From the NCBI GenBank assembly GCA_963840425.1, contig CAWIYZ010000032.1:124001-188000 (forward strand): 64,000 nucleotides of DNA, written 5' to 3'. The position numbers and the translations under genes are program-made. Positions within the stretch are counted from its first letter, which is position 1. Each line of letters begins with the position of its first letter. Origin of the DNA: CADEFX01 sp963840425 (lineage in GTDB: Bacteria > Pseudomonadota > Alphaproteobacteria > Rhizobiales > Hyphomicrobiaceae). The notes under the pieces were generated by a model, which made no database searches, was not told the origin of the DNA, and was given only the letters and a program-made list of their open reading frames with translations. Below are positions 9,796-18,830 of this stretch, in pieces.

Positions 9796-11075
9796 CTATT
9801 TCAGCCACTCGGCCATGCGATCCAGGCCGATCAGGTCATCCAGGCTCTGCCGCGGCCGCACGACGGCGAACTGTTTGTCTTTGACCAGAACTTCCGGAAC
9901 CAGGCGGCGGGTGTTGTATGTCGAGGACATGACGGCGCCGTATGCTCCTGCCGTCATGAACGCCAGCAAGTCGCCTTGGTTCGGCTCGGGAAGCTGGCGA
10001 TCGACCGCAAAGGTGTCGCCGGACTCGCAAATTGGGCCAACTACGTCGTAGCGCCGCCGCGCCGCCGCGGCGGAGGGCTGCCTGACGGGCCAAATCTCGT
10101 GGTAGGCGTCATACATCGCGGGACGGACCAGATCGTTCATCGCAGCATCGACGATCAGGAATGTGCGGCTCGGGCGCGGGTTCAGATACAGCACGCTGGT
10201 GACGAGAATGCCGGCGTTGCCGACGATCAGGCGCCCAGGCTCATAGCCGAGTTCCACATCGAGCCCGGCGAAGACCTCCTTGATCATGCGCGCATAGGCT
10301 TGGATCAGGTCCGGGCCGTGCGCAAAATCCTCCGGGATCTGATAGGGAATGCCGAGACCACCGCCGAGGTCGAGGCGCTCGACCCGCAACCCTTGGCCGC
10401 GCAGGCGGTCGGCGAGCGAGCGCATGCGCGTGAAAGCCGACTTCAGGTCGTCCAGAGCCAGGATTTGGCTGCCGATGTGCACGGCAAGACCGACCATGCT
10501 GACACCAGGCATGTTGGCAGCGCGCACATAGATTCGCTCTGCCTCCTCGAGGCTCACGCCGAATTTGTTTGCCGATGAGCCGGTCGTGATCTTTGCATGC
10601 CCCCCGGCGCCGACATCCGGGTTGATACGGACCGCTATGGGTTGCCGCTTTCCGTGTGCGGCGCCGATGCGCGAGAGGGTCTCGAGCTCGCCTTCGCTTT
10701 CAATGTTGATCTGATAGATGCCGGCAGCGACTAGTGTAGGCGAGCTCCGCCTCGGTTTTGCCCACACCGGAGAAAACGATACGCGCGGGCGGAATGCCGG
10801 CGGCGATGGCCTTGCGGATCTCGCCTTCCGACACCGTATCAGCACCCGCGCCAAGATTTGGCGAGCGTTCGCAGTACGGCCAGATTGCTGTTGGCCTTCA
10901 TGGCGTAGAAAATTTTCGCAGCAGGCGCGCCCAGGGCCTCCGCAAACAGCCGATAGTGCCGCTCGATGGTGGCGCTCGAATAGCAGAAGAACGGCGTACC
11001 GATCTCGGCGGCGATGTTCGCCAAGCTCACGTCCTCGGCGTGAAGGACGCCGTCGCGATAGCTGAAATGATGCAT
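9796..11075 (-). CDS. lysA: Diaminopimelate decarboxylase (frameshifted twice, near 10856 and 10735)
   Basis: PLP-dependent enzyme that makes L-lysine from meso-diaminopimelate, the last step of the pathway served by dapD and dapE in this window. The N-terminal part carries FYAMKANSN with the PLP lysine. The long C-terminal part carries HIGSQ, GGGLGIPY and GPICESGD with the active-site cysteine. Two shifts interrupt it, each equal to one extra base. After LRTLAK the frame should continue as LGAGADTVSEGEIRK (extra base near 10856), and after TEAELAY it should continue as LVAAGIYQIN (extra base near 10735). Removing both restores an uninterrupted decarboxylase of about 425 residues. The start is ATG 11075. 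Sequence error is more likely than loss, since no second lysA is visible here, though one could lie elsewhere. Confidence 0.92.
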
Positions 11076-11088
11076 GGGTTCGGTCCGC

Positions 11089-11289
11089 TTAGCGGATCAG
11101 CCCGTCCAGAATAAAGTCCTTGTGCGGCTTGATCGCCGCACCCTCGGGTTTGCCCTGGCCGCTTTCGGCGGTCGCAGTCCTCTCGGCCTTGGCCTCAGGC
11201 GGGTTCTCGAGCGAGCCACGCACGCCACACGCGGAAAGGCCGAGCGTGCAAAGTGCCAGCAGCAGGCTCAATCTGACGGCGATGCCCAT
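11089..11289 (-). CDS. lptM: Small lipoprotein, LptM (YifL)-like
   Basis: 66-residue lipoprotein with an N-terminal hydrophobic signal and lipobox LSAC (Cys21). It is followed by GVRGSLENPP, close to the CGLKGPLYFP-type sequence of LptM/YifL proteins. The family member in E. coli stabilises the LptD/E lipopolysaccharide translocon. The position between argH and lysA, with 13 bases to the lysA start, is the usual one for this small gene in alphaproteobacteria. The C-terminal tail (KPHKDFILDGLIR) is typical of the alphaproteobacterial group. The symbol rests on context and lipobox; direct functional equivalence is inference. Confidence 0.75.
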   Translation of the reverse strand: MGIAVRLSLLLALCTLGLSACGVRGSLENPPEAKAERTATAESGQGKPEGAAIKPHKDFILDGLIR

Positions 11290-11361
11290 AGCTTGCCTGA
11301 CCGGACCTTATTGCTCGAACGGCGCCGCCAAAGCGACGTCAGCGATATGACTTAGGGGCTT

Positions 11362-12801
11362 TTAGCCCTTTCCGAGGCTCTTTTCCAATCGCTTTATCCA
11401 GGCTCGCGCCATTTTGCGGACATTCTGTGGCGCGGTTCCACCAAAGCTGGTGCGGCTGCGGACGGAATTTGTTTCACCGAGAACAGCATAGACACTCTTG
11501 GTGATGCGCGGTTCCACAGCCTGCATCGCCCCGAGAGGCAGCTCCTCGAGGCCAATACCCTGGGTCTCGGCCCGCTTCACAATCGCACCCGTCACGTGGT
11601 GCGCCTCACGAAACGGCAGCTTGAGCTCTCGCACCAGCCAGTCGGCGAGATCCGTGGCAGTCGCGTATCCACGCTGAGCAGCAGCGCGCATGGCGTCGGG
11701 ATCGGGTTCCAGGTCCTCGATCATGCCACGCATGGCCGCTACGGCCACGGCAAAGCTGCGCAGTGCATCGAACGTGGTCTCTTTGTCCTCCTGCATATCC
11801 TTGGCGTAGGTCAGCGGGAGGCCTTTCATCACCATGAGCAGGCCCTGGAATGCCCCGGCGATGCGGCCAACCTTGGCGCGGCAGAGTTCGGCCGCATCGG
11901 GATTGCGCTTCTGCGGCATGATCGAGGAGCCGGTGGTCCAGCGGTCGGAGAGCCGGACGAAGCCGAACTGCGGCGTCATCCAGATCACGATCTCCTCGGC
12001 CAGCCGCGACAAATGCATGGCGGAAATCACTGCGGCGGCCAATGTTTCCAGCGCAAAGTCGCGATCGGAGACGCCGTCGAGCGAATTGGCCGTCGGCCGG
12101 TCGAAGCCTAGTTCGCGCGCGGTGGCGTGCCGGTCGATGGGAAACGACGTGCCGGCCAGCGCCGCCGAGCCGAGGGGACTCTCGTTGAGCCGGCGGCGGG
12201 CATCGCCGAACCGGCCCCGATCGCGCCCGAACATCTCGACATAGGCCAGCAGGTGATGGCCGAAGGTCACCGGCTGCGCCGGCTGCAGGTGCGTGAACCC
12301 CGGCATGACGGTGTCCGCATGCGCCTCAGCCCTTCGTGCGAGCGCAAGCTGCAAGCCCGTCAGGGCCGCGTCGAAGGCATCGATAGCGTCGCGCACATAC
12401 ATGCGGAAATCGAGGGCAACCTGATCGTTGCGCGAGCGTGCCGTGTGCAGACGGCCGCCGGCGGGTCCGATCAGCTCCGTCAGCCGACTTTCGATGTTGA
12501 GGTGGATGTCCTCGAGCTTGGTCGAGAAGGCAAAGCGTCCGCTCTCGATCTCGGCCATCACCTGGTCCAGGCCCCGGATGATGTCCCGTGCATCCGCCTT
12601 AGTGATGATCCCTTGTTCCGCAAGCATGGCGGCGTGCGCCTTTGAGCCGCGGATGTCGTGCGGCGCCAATACCTTGTCGAAGCCGATCGAGGCATTTATC
12701 TCGATCATGAGTTCTGCAGGCGACAGCGCGAAGCGGCTGCCCCACATCTGGTTGCGATCTTTTTCGGTCACGAACTGCCTCGGCGCGGCTTGTCTGGGCA
12801 C
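11362..12801 (-). CDS. argH: Argininosuccinate lyase
   Basis: Up to 479 residues. It cleaves argininosuccinate to arginine and fumarate, the last step of arginine synthesis. The fumarase/aspartase-superfamily signature GSSIMPQKRNP is present with the catalytic serine, along with HTARSRNDQVALDFR and PGFTHLQPAQP. The start is uncertain: GTG 12801 gives a 17-residue extension, whereas ATG 12747 begins at MWGSRF, where most ArgH proteins begin. lptM follows after 72 bases and lysA after that, so argH-lptM-lysA is probably one operon. The tlpA gene diverges from it with only 27 bases between the outermost starts. Confidence 0.96.
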   Translation of the reverse strand: MPRQAAPRQFVTEKDRNQMWGSRFALSPAELMIEINASIGFDKVLAPHDIRGSKAHAAMLAEQGIITKADARDIIRGLDQVMAEIESGRFAFSTKLEDIHLNIESRLTELIGPAGGRLHTARSRNDQVALDFRMYVRDAIDAFDAALTGLQLALARRAEAHADTVMPGFTHLQPAQPVTFGHHLLAYVEMFGRDRGRFGDARRRLNESPLGSAALAGTSFPIDRHATARELGFDRPTANSLDGVSDRDFALETLAAAVISAMHLSRLAEEIVIWMTPQFGFVRLSDRWTTGSSIMPQKRNPDAAELCRAKVGRIAGAFQGLLMVMKGLPLTYAKDMQEDKETTFDALRSFAVAVAAMRGMIEDLEPDPDAMRAAAQRGYATATDLADWLVRELKLPFREAHHVTGAIVKRAETQGIGLEELPLGAMQAVEPRITKSVYAVLGETNSVRSRTSFGGTAPQNVRKMARAWIKRLEKSLGKG

Positions 12802-12828
12802 ACAGGGAATGACAGGCGATACTCGGCG

Positions 12829-13525
12829 ATGACGGACGAGCCCAACGCCCTACAGACACCCAGAACATCGTTTGGCACCTTTGCCTGGGCTGCCGCATTG
12901 GCTGCCCTGGCCGGGTTCGCGGCGGTATACGTCACGCTGCGTTCGCCTGACAACGGCAATAGCAGTCAGGTGGCGTCTGCAACTCAAGAGGACGCGAAAC
13001 CGGCGACCTCTGCGACCTCACAGACCCAGTCACTTCCGTCCGGCCCCGGCACCAATCCACTCAGCGTCGGCCAGATGGCCGCTTTCGTGTTCAAGAAATC
13101 ACCCGAAGCCCTGCCCGAGACCTCCTTCATCGATGCATCGGGCAAGGAGCGCTCGTTGGGCGACTGGCGCGGGAAGGTCGTGCTGCTCAATCTATGGGCG
13201 ACATGGTGCGCGCCTTGCCGCAAGGAGATGCCGGGCCTCGACCGCCTCCAAGGCGGAGATGGGGTCCGACAAGTTCGATGTGGTCGCCGTCAGCGTCGAC
13301 AAGACGGGGATAGAGGGCGCCAAGAAGTTTCTCGATCAGATCAAAGTCGAAAAGCTCGGCGTTTTCGCTGACCCCAGCGTCAGGCTTGGCAACACGCTCA
13401 AGGCCATCGGCATGCCAACCACGCTCCTTATCGATCGGGAAGGACGCGAGATCGGACGCCTCGTCGGTCCGGCCGAATGGGACAGCGAAGAAGCCAAACA
13501 CTTGATCGGGGCTGCGCTGCGCTAG
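12829..13525 (+). CDS. tlpA: TlpA-family thiol:disulfide interchange protein (frameshifted near 13250)
   Basis: Membrane-anchored periplasmic thioredoxin-like reductant, involved in cytochrome c and cytochrome oxidase maturation in related bacteria. The order is: N-terminal membrane segment (residues about 17-37), a Ser/Thr/Gln-rich linker, then the thioredoxin fold with active site WATWCAPCRKEMP. After CRKEMPGLDRL the frame breaks. The remainder (QAEMGSDKFDVVAVSVDK onward, with cis-Pro region GMPTTLLID) continues in the next frame, as if one A too many stood at 13250-13251. Corrected length is about 231 residues. Divergent placement next to argH is the usual alphaproteobacterial order. Because the fold is complete on both sides, an artefact is likely. 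Confidence 0.88.
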
Positions 13526-13635
13526 CGATCTGGCGCGCCTCGCATCATTCACGTTGGTATTGCGCCTATACCTTGATCGGCAAATCCGGCTTGTTATGAC
13601 GGAACTGTTTTTCTCCGGCCGGGAAAGCGTGTGCC

Positions 13636-14982
13636 ATGGACCCGCAGTCGAGCGTGCCGTCGCTGCACCTGGGCAATAGGCCCGAAATCGTGGTCGTGGG
13701 CGGTGGCGCCGGCGGGCTCGAGCTCGTGACGCATCTCGGCAACAAGCTCGGGCGTCACGGCAAAGCCAGTGTTGCCCTGATCGAGAAATCTCGCACCCAC
13801 ATCTGGAAGCCGCTGCTGCACGAGATCGCGGCCGGCAGCATGGATACCGGCCGCCATGAGCTTGACTATCTGGCACAGGCCTACTGGCACGGCTTCCGCT
13901 TCCGTTTCGGCGAAATGATCGGGCTCGATCGCGCCGCTCGTCAGGTGCATCTGGCCGCCACCTGCGACGATGAGCAACGTCTCATCACGCCGGAGCGATC
14001 TATTCGCTATGACCTGCTGGTGCTCGCCATCGGCAGCGAAAGCAACGATTTCGGCACGCCCGGCGTGAAGGAGTACGCAATCACGCTCGATACCGCCGAG
14101 GAGGCCAAGCGCTTCAATCGCCGGTTGGTCAACGCGTGCATTCGCGCCCATACACAAACGGAGCCGATCCGGCCGGGCCAGCTCCATGTTGCCATCGTCG
14201 GCGCTGGCGCCACTGGCGCCGAGCTGTCCGCGGAGCTGCATCGCACAGCGCGCGGCGTTGTCGCTTACGGTCTCGATCGCATCGATCCGGACAAGGACAT
14301 CAAGATCACGCTGATCGAGGCCGCCGACCGCATCCTTCCTGCCCTTCCGGAGCGGATCGCCGAGGCGACCATGAATATCCTCAGCGACCTCGGCGTGGAT
14401 GTGCGCACAAGCGCGCGCGTGACCGAGGTGCGAGCGGACGGCGTGGCGCTCGCCGGCGGCGACTTCATTCCTTCCGAGCTGGTTGTCTGGTCGGCCGGCG
14501 TGCAGGGTCCTGCTATGCTGCGCAACCTCGATGGGCTCGAGGCCAGCCGATCCGGCCAGCTCATTGTTACGCCAACCCTGCAGACGACGCGTGACGAGCG
14601 CATATTCGCCATCGGCGACTGCGCTTATCTCATTCCCCCTGGCGCCCAACGCCCCATCCCGCCACGTGCCCAGGCCGCCCACCAGCAGGCGACACATCTC
14701 TATCGCCAGATCCTGCGCATGCGCGATGGCCGGCCGCTCGAGCCGTTCCGTTACAAGGATTTCGGATCGCTGGTTTCGCTCGGTGAGTACAGCACCGTCG
14801 GCAGCCTGATGGGCTTCATCTCGGGCAAGAACCTGTTCATCGAGGGCCTGTTCGCCAGGTTCATGTACCGGTCGCTCTACAAAATGCACGAGATGGCGTT
14901 GCACGGCCTGTGGAAGGTGGTGCTCGATACGCTGTCGCGCATGCTGACGCGGCGAACCGAGCCGCAGGTCAAGCTTCATTGA
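13636..14982 (+). CDS. ndh: Type II NADH:quinone oxidoreductase (NDH-2)
   Basis: 448-residue single-subunit flavoprotein that passes electrons from NADH to quinone without pumping protons, attached to the cytoplasmic membrane. The N-terminal FAD-binding motif VVVGGGAGGLELVTHLG (from residue 18) and the second dinucleotide motif VAIVGAGATGAELSAEL for NADH are both present. IFAIGDCA, the FAD-contacting motif, is followed by a quinone-site region RAQAAHQQ. The C-terminal hydrophobic/amphipathic part (MGFISGKNLFIEGLFARFMY) fits membrane attachment. It stands alone, 110 bases after tlpA and 95 bases before dapD. Length and motif order match NDH-2, although related sulfide:quinone reductases share the fold. 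Confidence 0.9.
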   Translation: MDPQSSVPSLHLGNRPEIVVVGGGAGGLELVTHLGNKLGRHGKASVALIEKSRTHIWKPLLHEIAAGSMDTGRHELDYLAQAYWHGFRFRFGEMIGLDRAARQVHLAATCDDEQRLITPERSIRYDLLVLAIGSESNDFGTPGVKEYAITLDTAEEAKRFNRRLVNACIRAHTQTEPIRPGQLHVAIVGAGATGAELSAELHRTARGVVAYGLDRIDPDKDIKITLIEAADRILPALPERIAEATMNILSDLGVDVRTSARVTEVRADGVALAGGDFIPSELVVWSAGVQGPAMLRNLDGLEASRSGQLIVTPTLQTTRDERIFAIGDCAYLIPPGAQRPIPPRAQAAHQQATHLYRQILRMRDGRPLEPFRYKDFGSLVSLGEYSTVGSLMGFISGKNLFIEGLFARFMYRSLYKMHEMALHGLWKVVLDTLSRMLTRRTEPQVKLH

Positions 14983-15077
14983 GCCGCGCCGGTCTGGCGT
15001 GTCTGTTGACACTCCTTCCAGCCCGCGCCACAACGCTCGGGCTCATGGAAGCCGCGCTACGGGGGGGTTGATTTCCC

Positions 15078-15920
15078 ATGTCCAACGCCAGTCTGCAGTC
15101 GACCATCGAAACGGCCTGGGACAAGCGCGACGCCATCAATGCGCAAACCAAAGGCGAGGTGCGCGAGGCCATCGAGACCGCGCTCGAGTTGCTCGACAAA
15201 GGGCAGGCACGGGTCGCCGAGAAGAAAGGCGCCGAGTGGGTCGTCAACCAGTGGCTGAAGAAGGCAGTGCTGCTGTCGTTTCGTCTCAACGACATGGGGC
15301 TCATCTCAGGCGCACCCGGTGGGGCCTCCTGGTGGGACAAAGTGCCGTCGAAATTCGACGGCTGGGGCGGCAACCGTTTCCGTGACGCCGGCTTTCGCGC
15401 GGTCCCCGGGGCCGTGGTGCGCCACTCGGCCTACATCGCGCCGAGTGTCGTGCTGATGCCCTCGTTTGTGAACCTCGGCGCCTATGTCGACACCGGCACC
15501 ATGGTGGATACGTGGGCCACGGTCGGCTCGTGCGCGCAGATCGGCAAGAACGTGCATTTGTCGGGCGGAGTCGGCATCGGCGGCGTGCTGGAGCCGCTGC
15601 AGGCCAACCCCACCATCATCGAGGACAATTGCTTCATCGGGGCACGCTCGGAGGTGGTCGAGGGCGTCGTGGTGGGCGAGGGCTCGGTGCTGGCCATGGG
15701 CACGTTCATCAGCTCCTCGACCAAGGTCGTCGATCGCGCCACGGGCAAGGTCCACGTCGGCAAGGTGCCGCCGTACTCCGTCGTCGTGTCGGGGGCCTTA
15801 CCCGGCAAACCGCTGCCCGACGGCTCACCCGGTCCCTCGCTCTACTGCGCCGTGATCGTGAAGACCGTCGATGCGCAGACGCGGAGTAAAACTGCCATCA
15901 ACGAGCTGCTGCGCGACTAG
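15078..15920 (+). CDS. dapD: 2,3,4,5-tetrahydropyridine-2,6-dicarboxylate N-succinyltransferase
   Basis: 280 residues, the standard DapD length. It transfers succinyl from succinyl-CoA to tetrahydrodipicolinate in the succinylase branch of diaminopimelate/lysine synthesis. The N-terminal helical domain precedes a left-handed beta-helix built of hexapeptide repeats (about residues 105-220), including the family segment GAYVDTGTMVDTWATVGSCA. It starts at ATG 15078, with a purine-rich GGGGGG run shortly upstream. dapE follows, separated only by one small membrane-protein gene, so the three probably form an operon. Confidence 0.97.
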   Translation: MSNASLQSTIETAWDKRDAINAQTKGEVREAIETALELLDKGQARVAEKKGAEWVVNQWLKKAVLLSFRLNDMGLISGAPGGASWWDKVPSKFDGWGGNRFRDAGFRAVPGAVVRHSAYIAPSVVLMPSFVNLGAYVDTGTMVDTWATVGSCAQIGKNVHLSGGVGIGGVLEPLQANPTIIEDNCFIGARSEVVEGVVVGEGSVLAMGTFISSSTKVVDRATGKVHVGKVPPYSVVVSGALPGKPLPDGSPGPSLYCAVIVKTVDAQTRSKTAINELLRD

Positions 15921-15947
15921 ATTTGCCGGCCATTGCGGAGTGGCCCG

Positions 15948-16733
15948 ATGTATCGAACGCTCGATCCCGACAAGATCGTGGCCACGCTCGAGCAACTCGA
16001 GCGGCGCATCTTGGAGCGGTTTCCAGGAGCGGGGCTGGCGCGGGTATGCGCCGAGCTGATCGCAGTCGCCGGCGAGAGTCGGGCAAGGACAGCCAAGCTG
16101 GCGCGTCCGAACCTGGCGTTGCGCTCCATCAGCGCGCTTGTGGTCTTGGCTGGTATCGCGGCCCTGATCTACGTCACGCTCCTGGTCAAGGATTACAGCG
16201 CCAACACCGAGCTGTTCGGCATGATGCAGGGTATCGATGCGGCGGTGAACCTCCTGATCGTGGTCGGCGCCGCCGTGCTGTTTCTCACCACGCTGGAGGG
16301 CCGTGCCAAGCGGGATGCCGCGATGGCAGACCTGCACCAGCTGCGCTCGATCGTGCACGTGATCGATATGCATCAGCTGACGAAGGACCCCGGTGGCGTC
16401 CTGCATCCCGGCGGCGATACGGCCTCATCGCCCAAGCGCATCACCAACGCCTCTGATCTGGTGCGCTACCTCGACTATTGCTCGGAGATGCTCTCGCTGT
16501 CGAGCAAGGTGGCGGCCCTCTATGCGCAGAGTGCTTCAAATCCACAAGTGATCGATGCGGTCAACGAGTTGGAGCGCCTGACCACCAACCTGTCGCAGAA
16601 GATCTGGCAGAAGATCAATATCGTCGAGCGCCATCGCGAGCCGCAAGCACCTGCTTCGCAGGCAAGAGCGGCGGCGGAGAGTCCCGCAGCAAGCGCGCGA
16701 GCCGCAGCCTCGTCATCGGTGCGCATTCTATGA
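15948..16733 (+). CDS. Conserved hypothetical membrane protein between dapD and dapE
   Basis: 261 residues, not recognised. A cytoplasmic-looking N-terminal helix precedes two membrane segments, about residues 64-86 (SISALVVLAGIAALIYVTLL) and 103-122 (NLLIVVGAAVLFLTTLEG). A helical region of about 110 residues follows, then an Ala/Ser-rich tail. It starts at ATG 15948 and its TGA stop overlaps the dapE ATG (ATGA), so translation is likely coupled to dapE. Position suggests cotranscription with diaminopimelate genes, but nothing in the sequence indicates an enzyme. A scaffold or envelope role would be speculation. Confidence 0.75.
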   Translation: MYRTLDPDKIVATLEQLERRILERFPGAGLARVCAELIAVAGESRARTAKLARPNLALRSISALVVLAGIAALIYVTLLVKDYSANTELFGMMQGIDAAVNLLIVVGAAVLFLTTLEGRAKRDAAMADLHQLRSIVHVIDMHQLTKDPGGVLHPGGDTASSPKRITNASDLVRYLDYCSEMLSLSSKVAALYAQSASNPQVIDAVNELERLTTNLSQKIWQKINIVERHREPQAPASQARAAAESPAASARAAASSSVRIL

Positions 16734-17905
16734 GCCGCCTCGATGCGCGCAATCCGGTCGAGCTGACGCAGGCGCTCATCCGCTGTCCCTCGGTGACACC
16801 GGCCGAGGCCGGTGCGTTGAGCCTCATCGAGAGCATTCTCGAGCCGACGGGGTTTGCCTGCCACCGCCTCGTCATGACGGAGACCGGCACGCCCGACGTC
16901 GACAATCTCTACGCCCGCATCGGAACGGCGGCTCCGCACCTCTGTTTCGCCGGCCATACGGACGTGGTGCCGCCGGGCGCCGACGCAGTCTGGACGTGCC
17001 CGCCGTTCGGCGGCGAGGTCCGCGACGGCATGCTGTATGGCCGCGGTGCCGTCGATATGAAAGGCGGTATCGCCTGCTTCCTTGCTGCCACGCTCCGGCA
17101 CCTTGCACGCAGCGGCGGGAAGATTCCCGGCTCCATCAGCTTCCTTATTACCGGCGACGAAGAGGGGCCCTCCATCAACGGCACTATGAAAGTGTTGGAT
17201 TGGATGGCTGCGCGCGGCGAGAGGCTGGATGCTGCCATCGTCGGCGAGCCGTCGAACCCGACGGCGCTGGGTGACGAGATCAAGATCGGCCGGCGCGGCT
17301 CGCTCAACGGTGAGCTCATCGTCTCGGGGCGACAGGGCCACGTGGCTTATCCCCGCCTGGCCGACAATCCGGTGCCGAAGATCGCCCGCCTCATCGAGCG
17401 GCTGTCATCGATGCCGCTGGACGCGGGCACGCCCGACTTCGAGCCGTCGAGCCTGCAGTTCACGGTGATTTCGACACCCAACACGGCGACCAACGTCATC
17501 CCATCTGAGGCGCGTGCCAAGTTCAACATCCGCTACAACGACCTGTGGCGCAGGCCGAAGGTTGAAGCCTGGGTGCGCGAGCAGTGCGCCACGGCGGCGA
17601 CGGAGATGGGCGCGCGTTACGAGCTGAGTTTTTCGGGCACCGGCGAGGTATTTCTGACCAAGCCCGGTCCCCTGGTCGACACCATGCTGCGCGCCGTGCG
17701 GGATGTTATCGGGCGCACGCCGGCGCGCACCACCAGCGGCGGCACGTCTGATGCCCGCTTCATTCAGGCCTATTGCCCCGTGATCGAGTTTGGCCTCGTC
17801 AACGCGACCATTCATGCCATCGACGAGCGCGTGAGCCTTGCGGATCTGGAAACCCTGACCACCATCTACGAGCGGTTCCTCGCGCAATTCTTCACGGCCG
17901 GATAG
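16730..17905 (+). CDS. dapE: Succinyl-diaminopimelate desuccinylase
   Basis: 391-residue M20-family di-zinc amidohydrolase that removes succinate from N-succinyl-LL-diaminopimelate. Metal and catalytic motifs are all visible: FAGHTDVVPPG (first zinc His and catalytic Asp), GRGAVDMKGG (bridging Asp), TGDEEGP (catalytic Glu plus zinc Glu) and the C-terminal NATIHAIDE with a zinc His. TSGGTSDARF is the DapE-type substrate loop. It starts at ATG 16730, overlapping the stop of the upstream membrane-protein gene. With dapD and lysA it supplies the succinylase route to lysine and to peptidoglycan cross-links. Confidence 0.97.
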   Translation: MSRLDARNPVELTQALIRCPSVTPAEAGALSLIESILEPTGFACHRLVMTETGTPDVDNLYARIGTAAPHLCFAGHTDVVPPGADAVWTCPPFGGEVRDGMLYGRGAVDMKGGIACFLAATLRHLARSGGKIPGSISFLITGDEEGPSINGTMKVLDWMAARGERLDAAIVGEPSNPTALGDEIKIGRRGSLNGELIVSGRQGHVAYPRLADNPVPKIARLIERLSSMPLDAGTPDFEPSSLQFTVISTPNTATNVIPSEARAKFNIRYNDLWRRPKVEAWVREQCATAATEMGARYELSFSGTGEVFLTKPGPLVDTMLRAVRDVIGRTPARTTSGGTSDARFIQAYCPVIEFGLVNATIHAIDERVSLADLETLTTIYERFLAQFFTAG

Positions 17906-17935
17906 ATTGCCACGTCACCGGCCTCCGGCAGCAAT

Positions 17936-18718
17936 GTGGAGGCGGCGTGCTGGGGCTCGACCGTGACATCGCGGATGTGTGCAGCCATGTTTGCAACGCT
18001 GGCGCTGGCCGCGTGGGCCGCTCTGCCCGCCAAAGCCGGGGTTGTTCGCGGCGAGGTGTTCTATCGTGAGCGACTGGCACTACCCGCGGATGCTGTCGTA
18101 GAGGTGACCCTGCTGGACGTCACGCGTGCCGATAGACCAGGGGAGCTGATCGCGGCGCTCCAGATCAGGTCACGGCGGCAAGTACCAATTCCATTCGAGA
18201 TCCATTTTGCCGATCCGGAGATTGATCCGCGCCGCAGCTACGCCGTCAGGGCCAGCATCGTGGCCGAGGGACGGTTGCTTTTCATAACCGCCGACCTGCC
18301 CCGCGTGCTGACACAGGGCAATCCAAGCATCGTGCGCATCCAGCTCACCGCTGTTTCCCAGGGTGGGGCGGGGGTGAGCGGCGAAGCCCTCGTGGGCCAT
18401 GTATGGCTGGCGGAGGACATCGGCGGCCGGGGCGTGGTTGATAACGTGCAATCGAGGATCAGCGTCAGCGCGGCCGGCGAGATGAGTGGCTCAGGCGGCT
18501 GCAATATCCTGCGCGGTGCGGCCCAGATCGACGGCCGCAGCCTGGCATTTGGTGTCATCGCAGCCACGCGCAAGATGTGCCCGCCGGCGGTCATGGACCA
18601 GGAAACCAAGTTCCTGCGCGCACTCGACTTGACGCGCGAATTCGGCATCGACGGACCGCACTTGAAATTCTTCGACACCAACGGTTCAGAGCTCGTCCGC
18701 TTCACCCGGCTGCCATGA
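17936..18718 (+). CDS. YbaY-like plus META/HslJ-like domain protein, exported
   Basis: Up to 260 residues. A signal peptide ends near ALPAKA. Then comes a beta-sandwich YbaY-type domain of about 100 residues (GEVFYRERLALPADAVVEV is its typical opening strand pair), and a C-terminal META/HslJ-like domain containing GSGGCNILRGAA and ATRKMCPP. Each domain occurs widely in exported proteins of unknown role. HslJ-type META domains have been linked to heat and antibiotic (novobiocin) tolerance. The start is unclear: GTG 17936, GTG 17963 and ATG 17975 are all in frame, and none has a strong ribosome binding site. It sits 30 bases after dapE but is probably functionally unrelated. Confidence 0.7.
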   Translation: MEAACWGSTVTSRMCAAMFATLALAAWAALPAKAGVVRGEVFYRERLALPADAVVEVTLLDVTRADRPGELIAALQIRSRRQVPIPFEIHFADPEIDPRRSYAVRASIVAEGRLLFITADLPRVLTQGNPSIVRIQLTAVSQGGAGVSGEALVGHVWLAEDIGGRGVVDNVQSRISVSAAGEMSGSGGCNILRGAAQIDGRSLAFGVIAATRKMCPPAVMDQETKFLRALDLTREFGIDGPHLKFFDTNGSELVRFTRLP

Positions 18719-18830
18719 GGGTATCGGGTGCGATTGACGTCTCCCGGAGGCACCCTCTTGCGCTGGCGTCGGCCTCTGCCCGATGCTGTTGGATCAGCTC
18801 TTGCCCAGACGGGAACGACGAGGAACGCCT

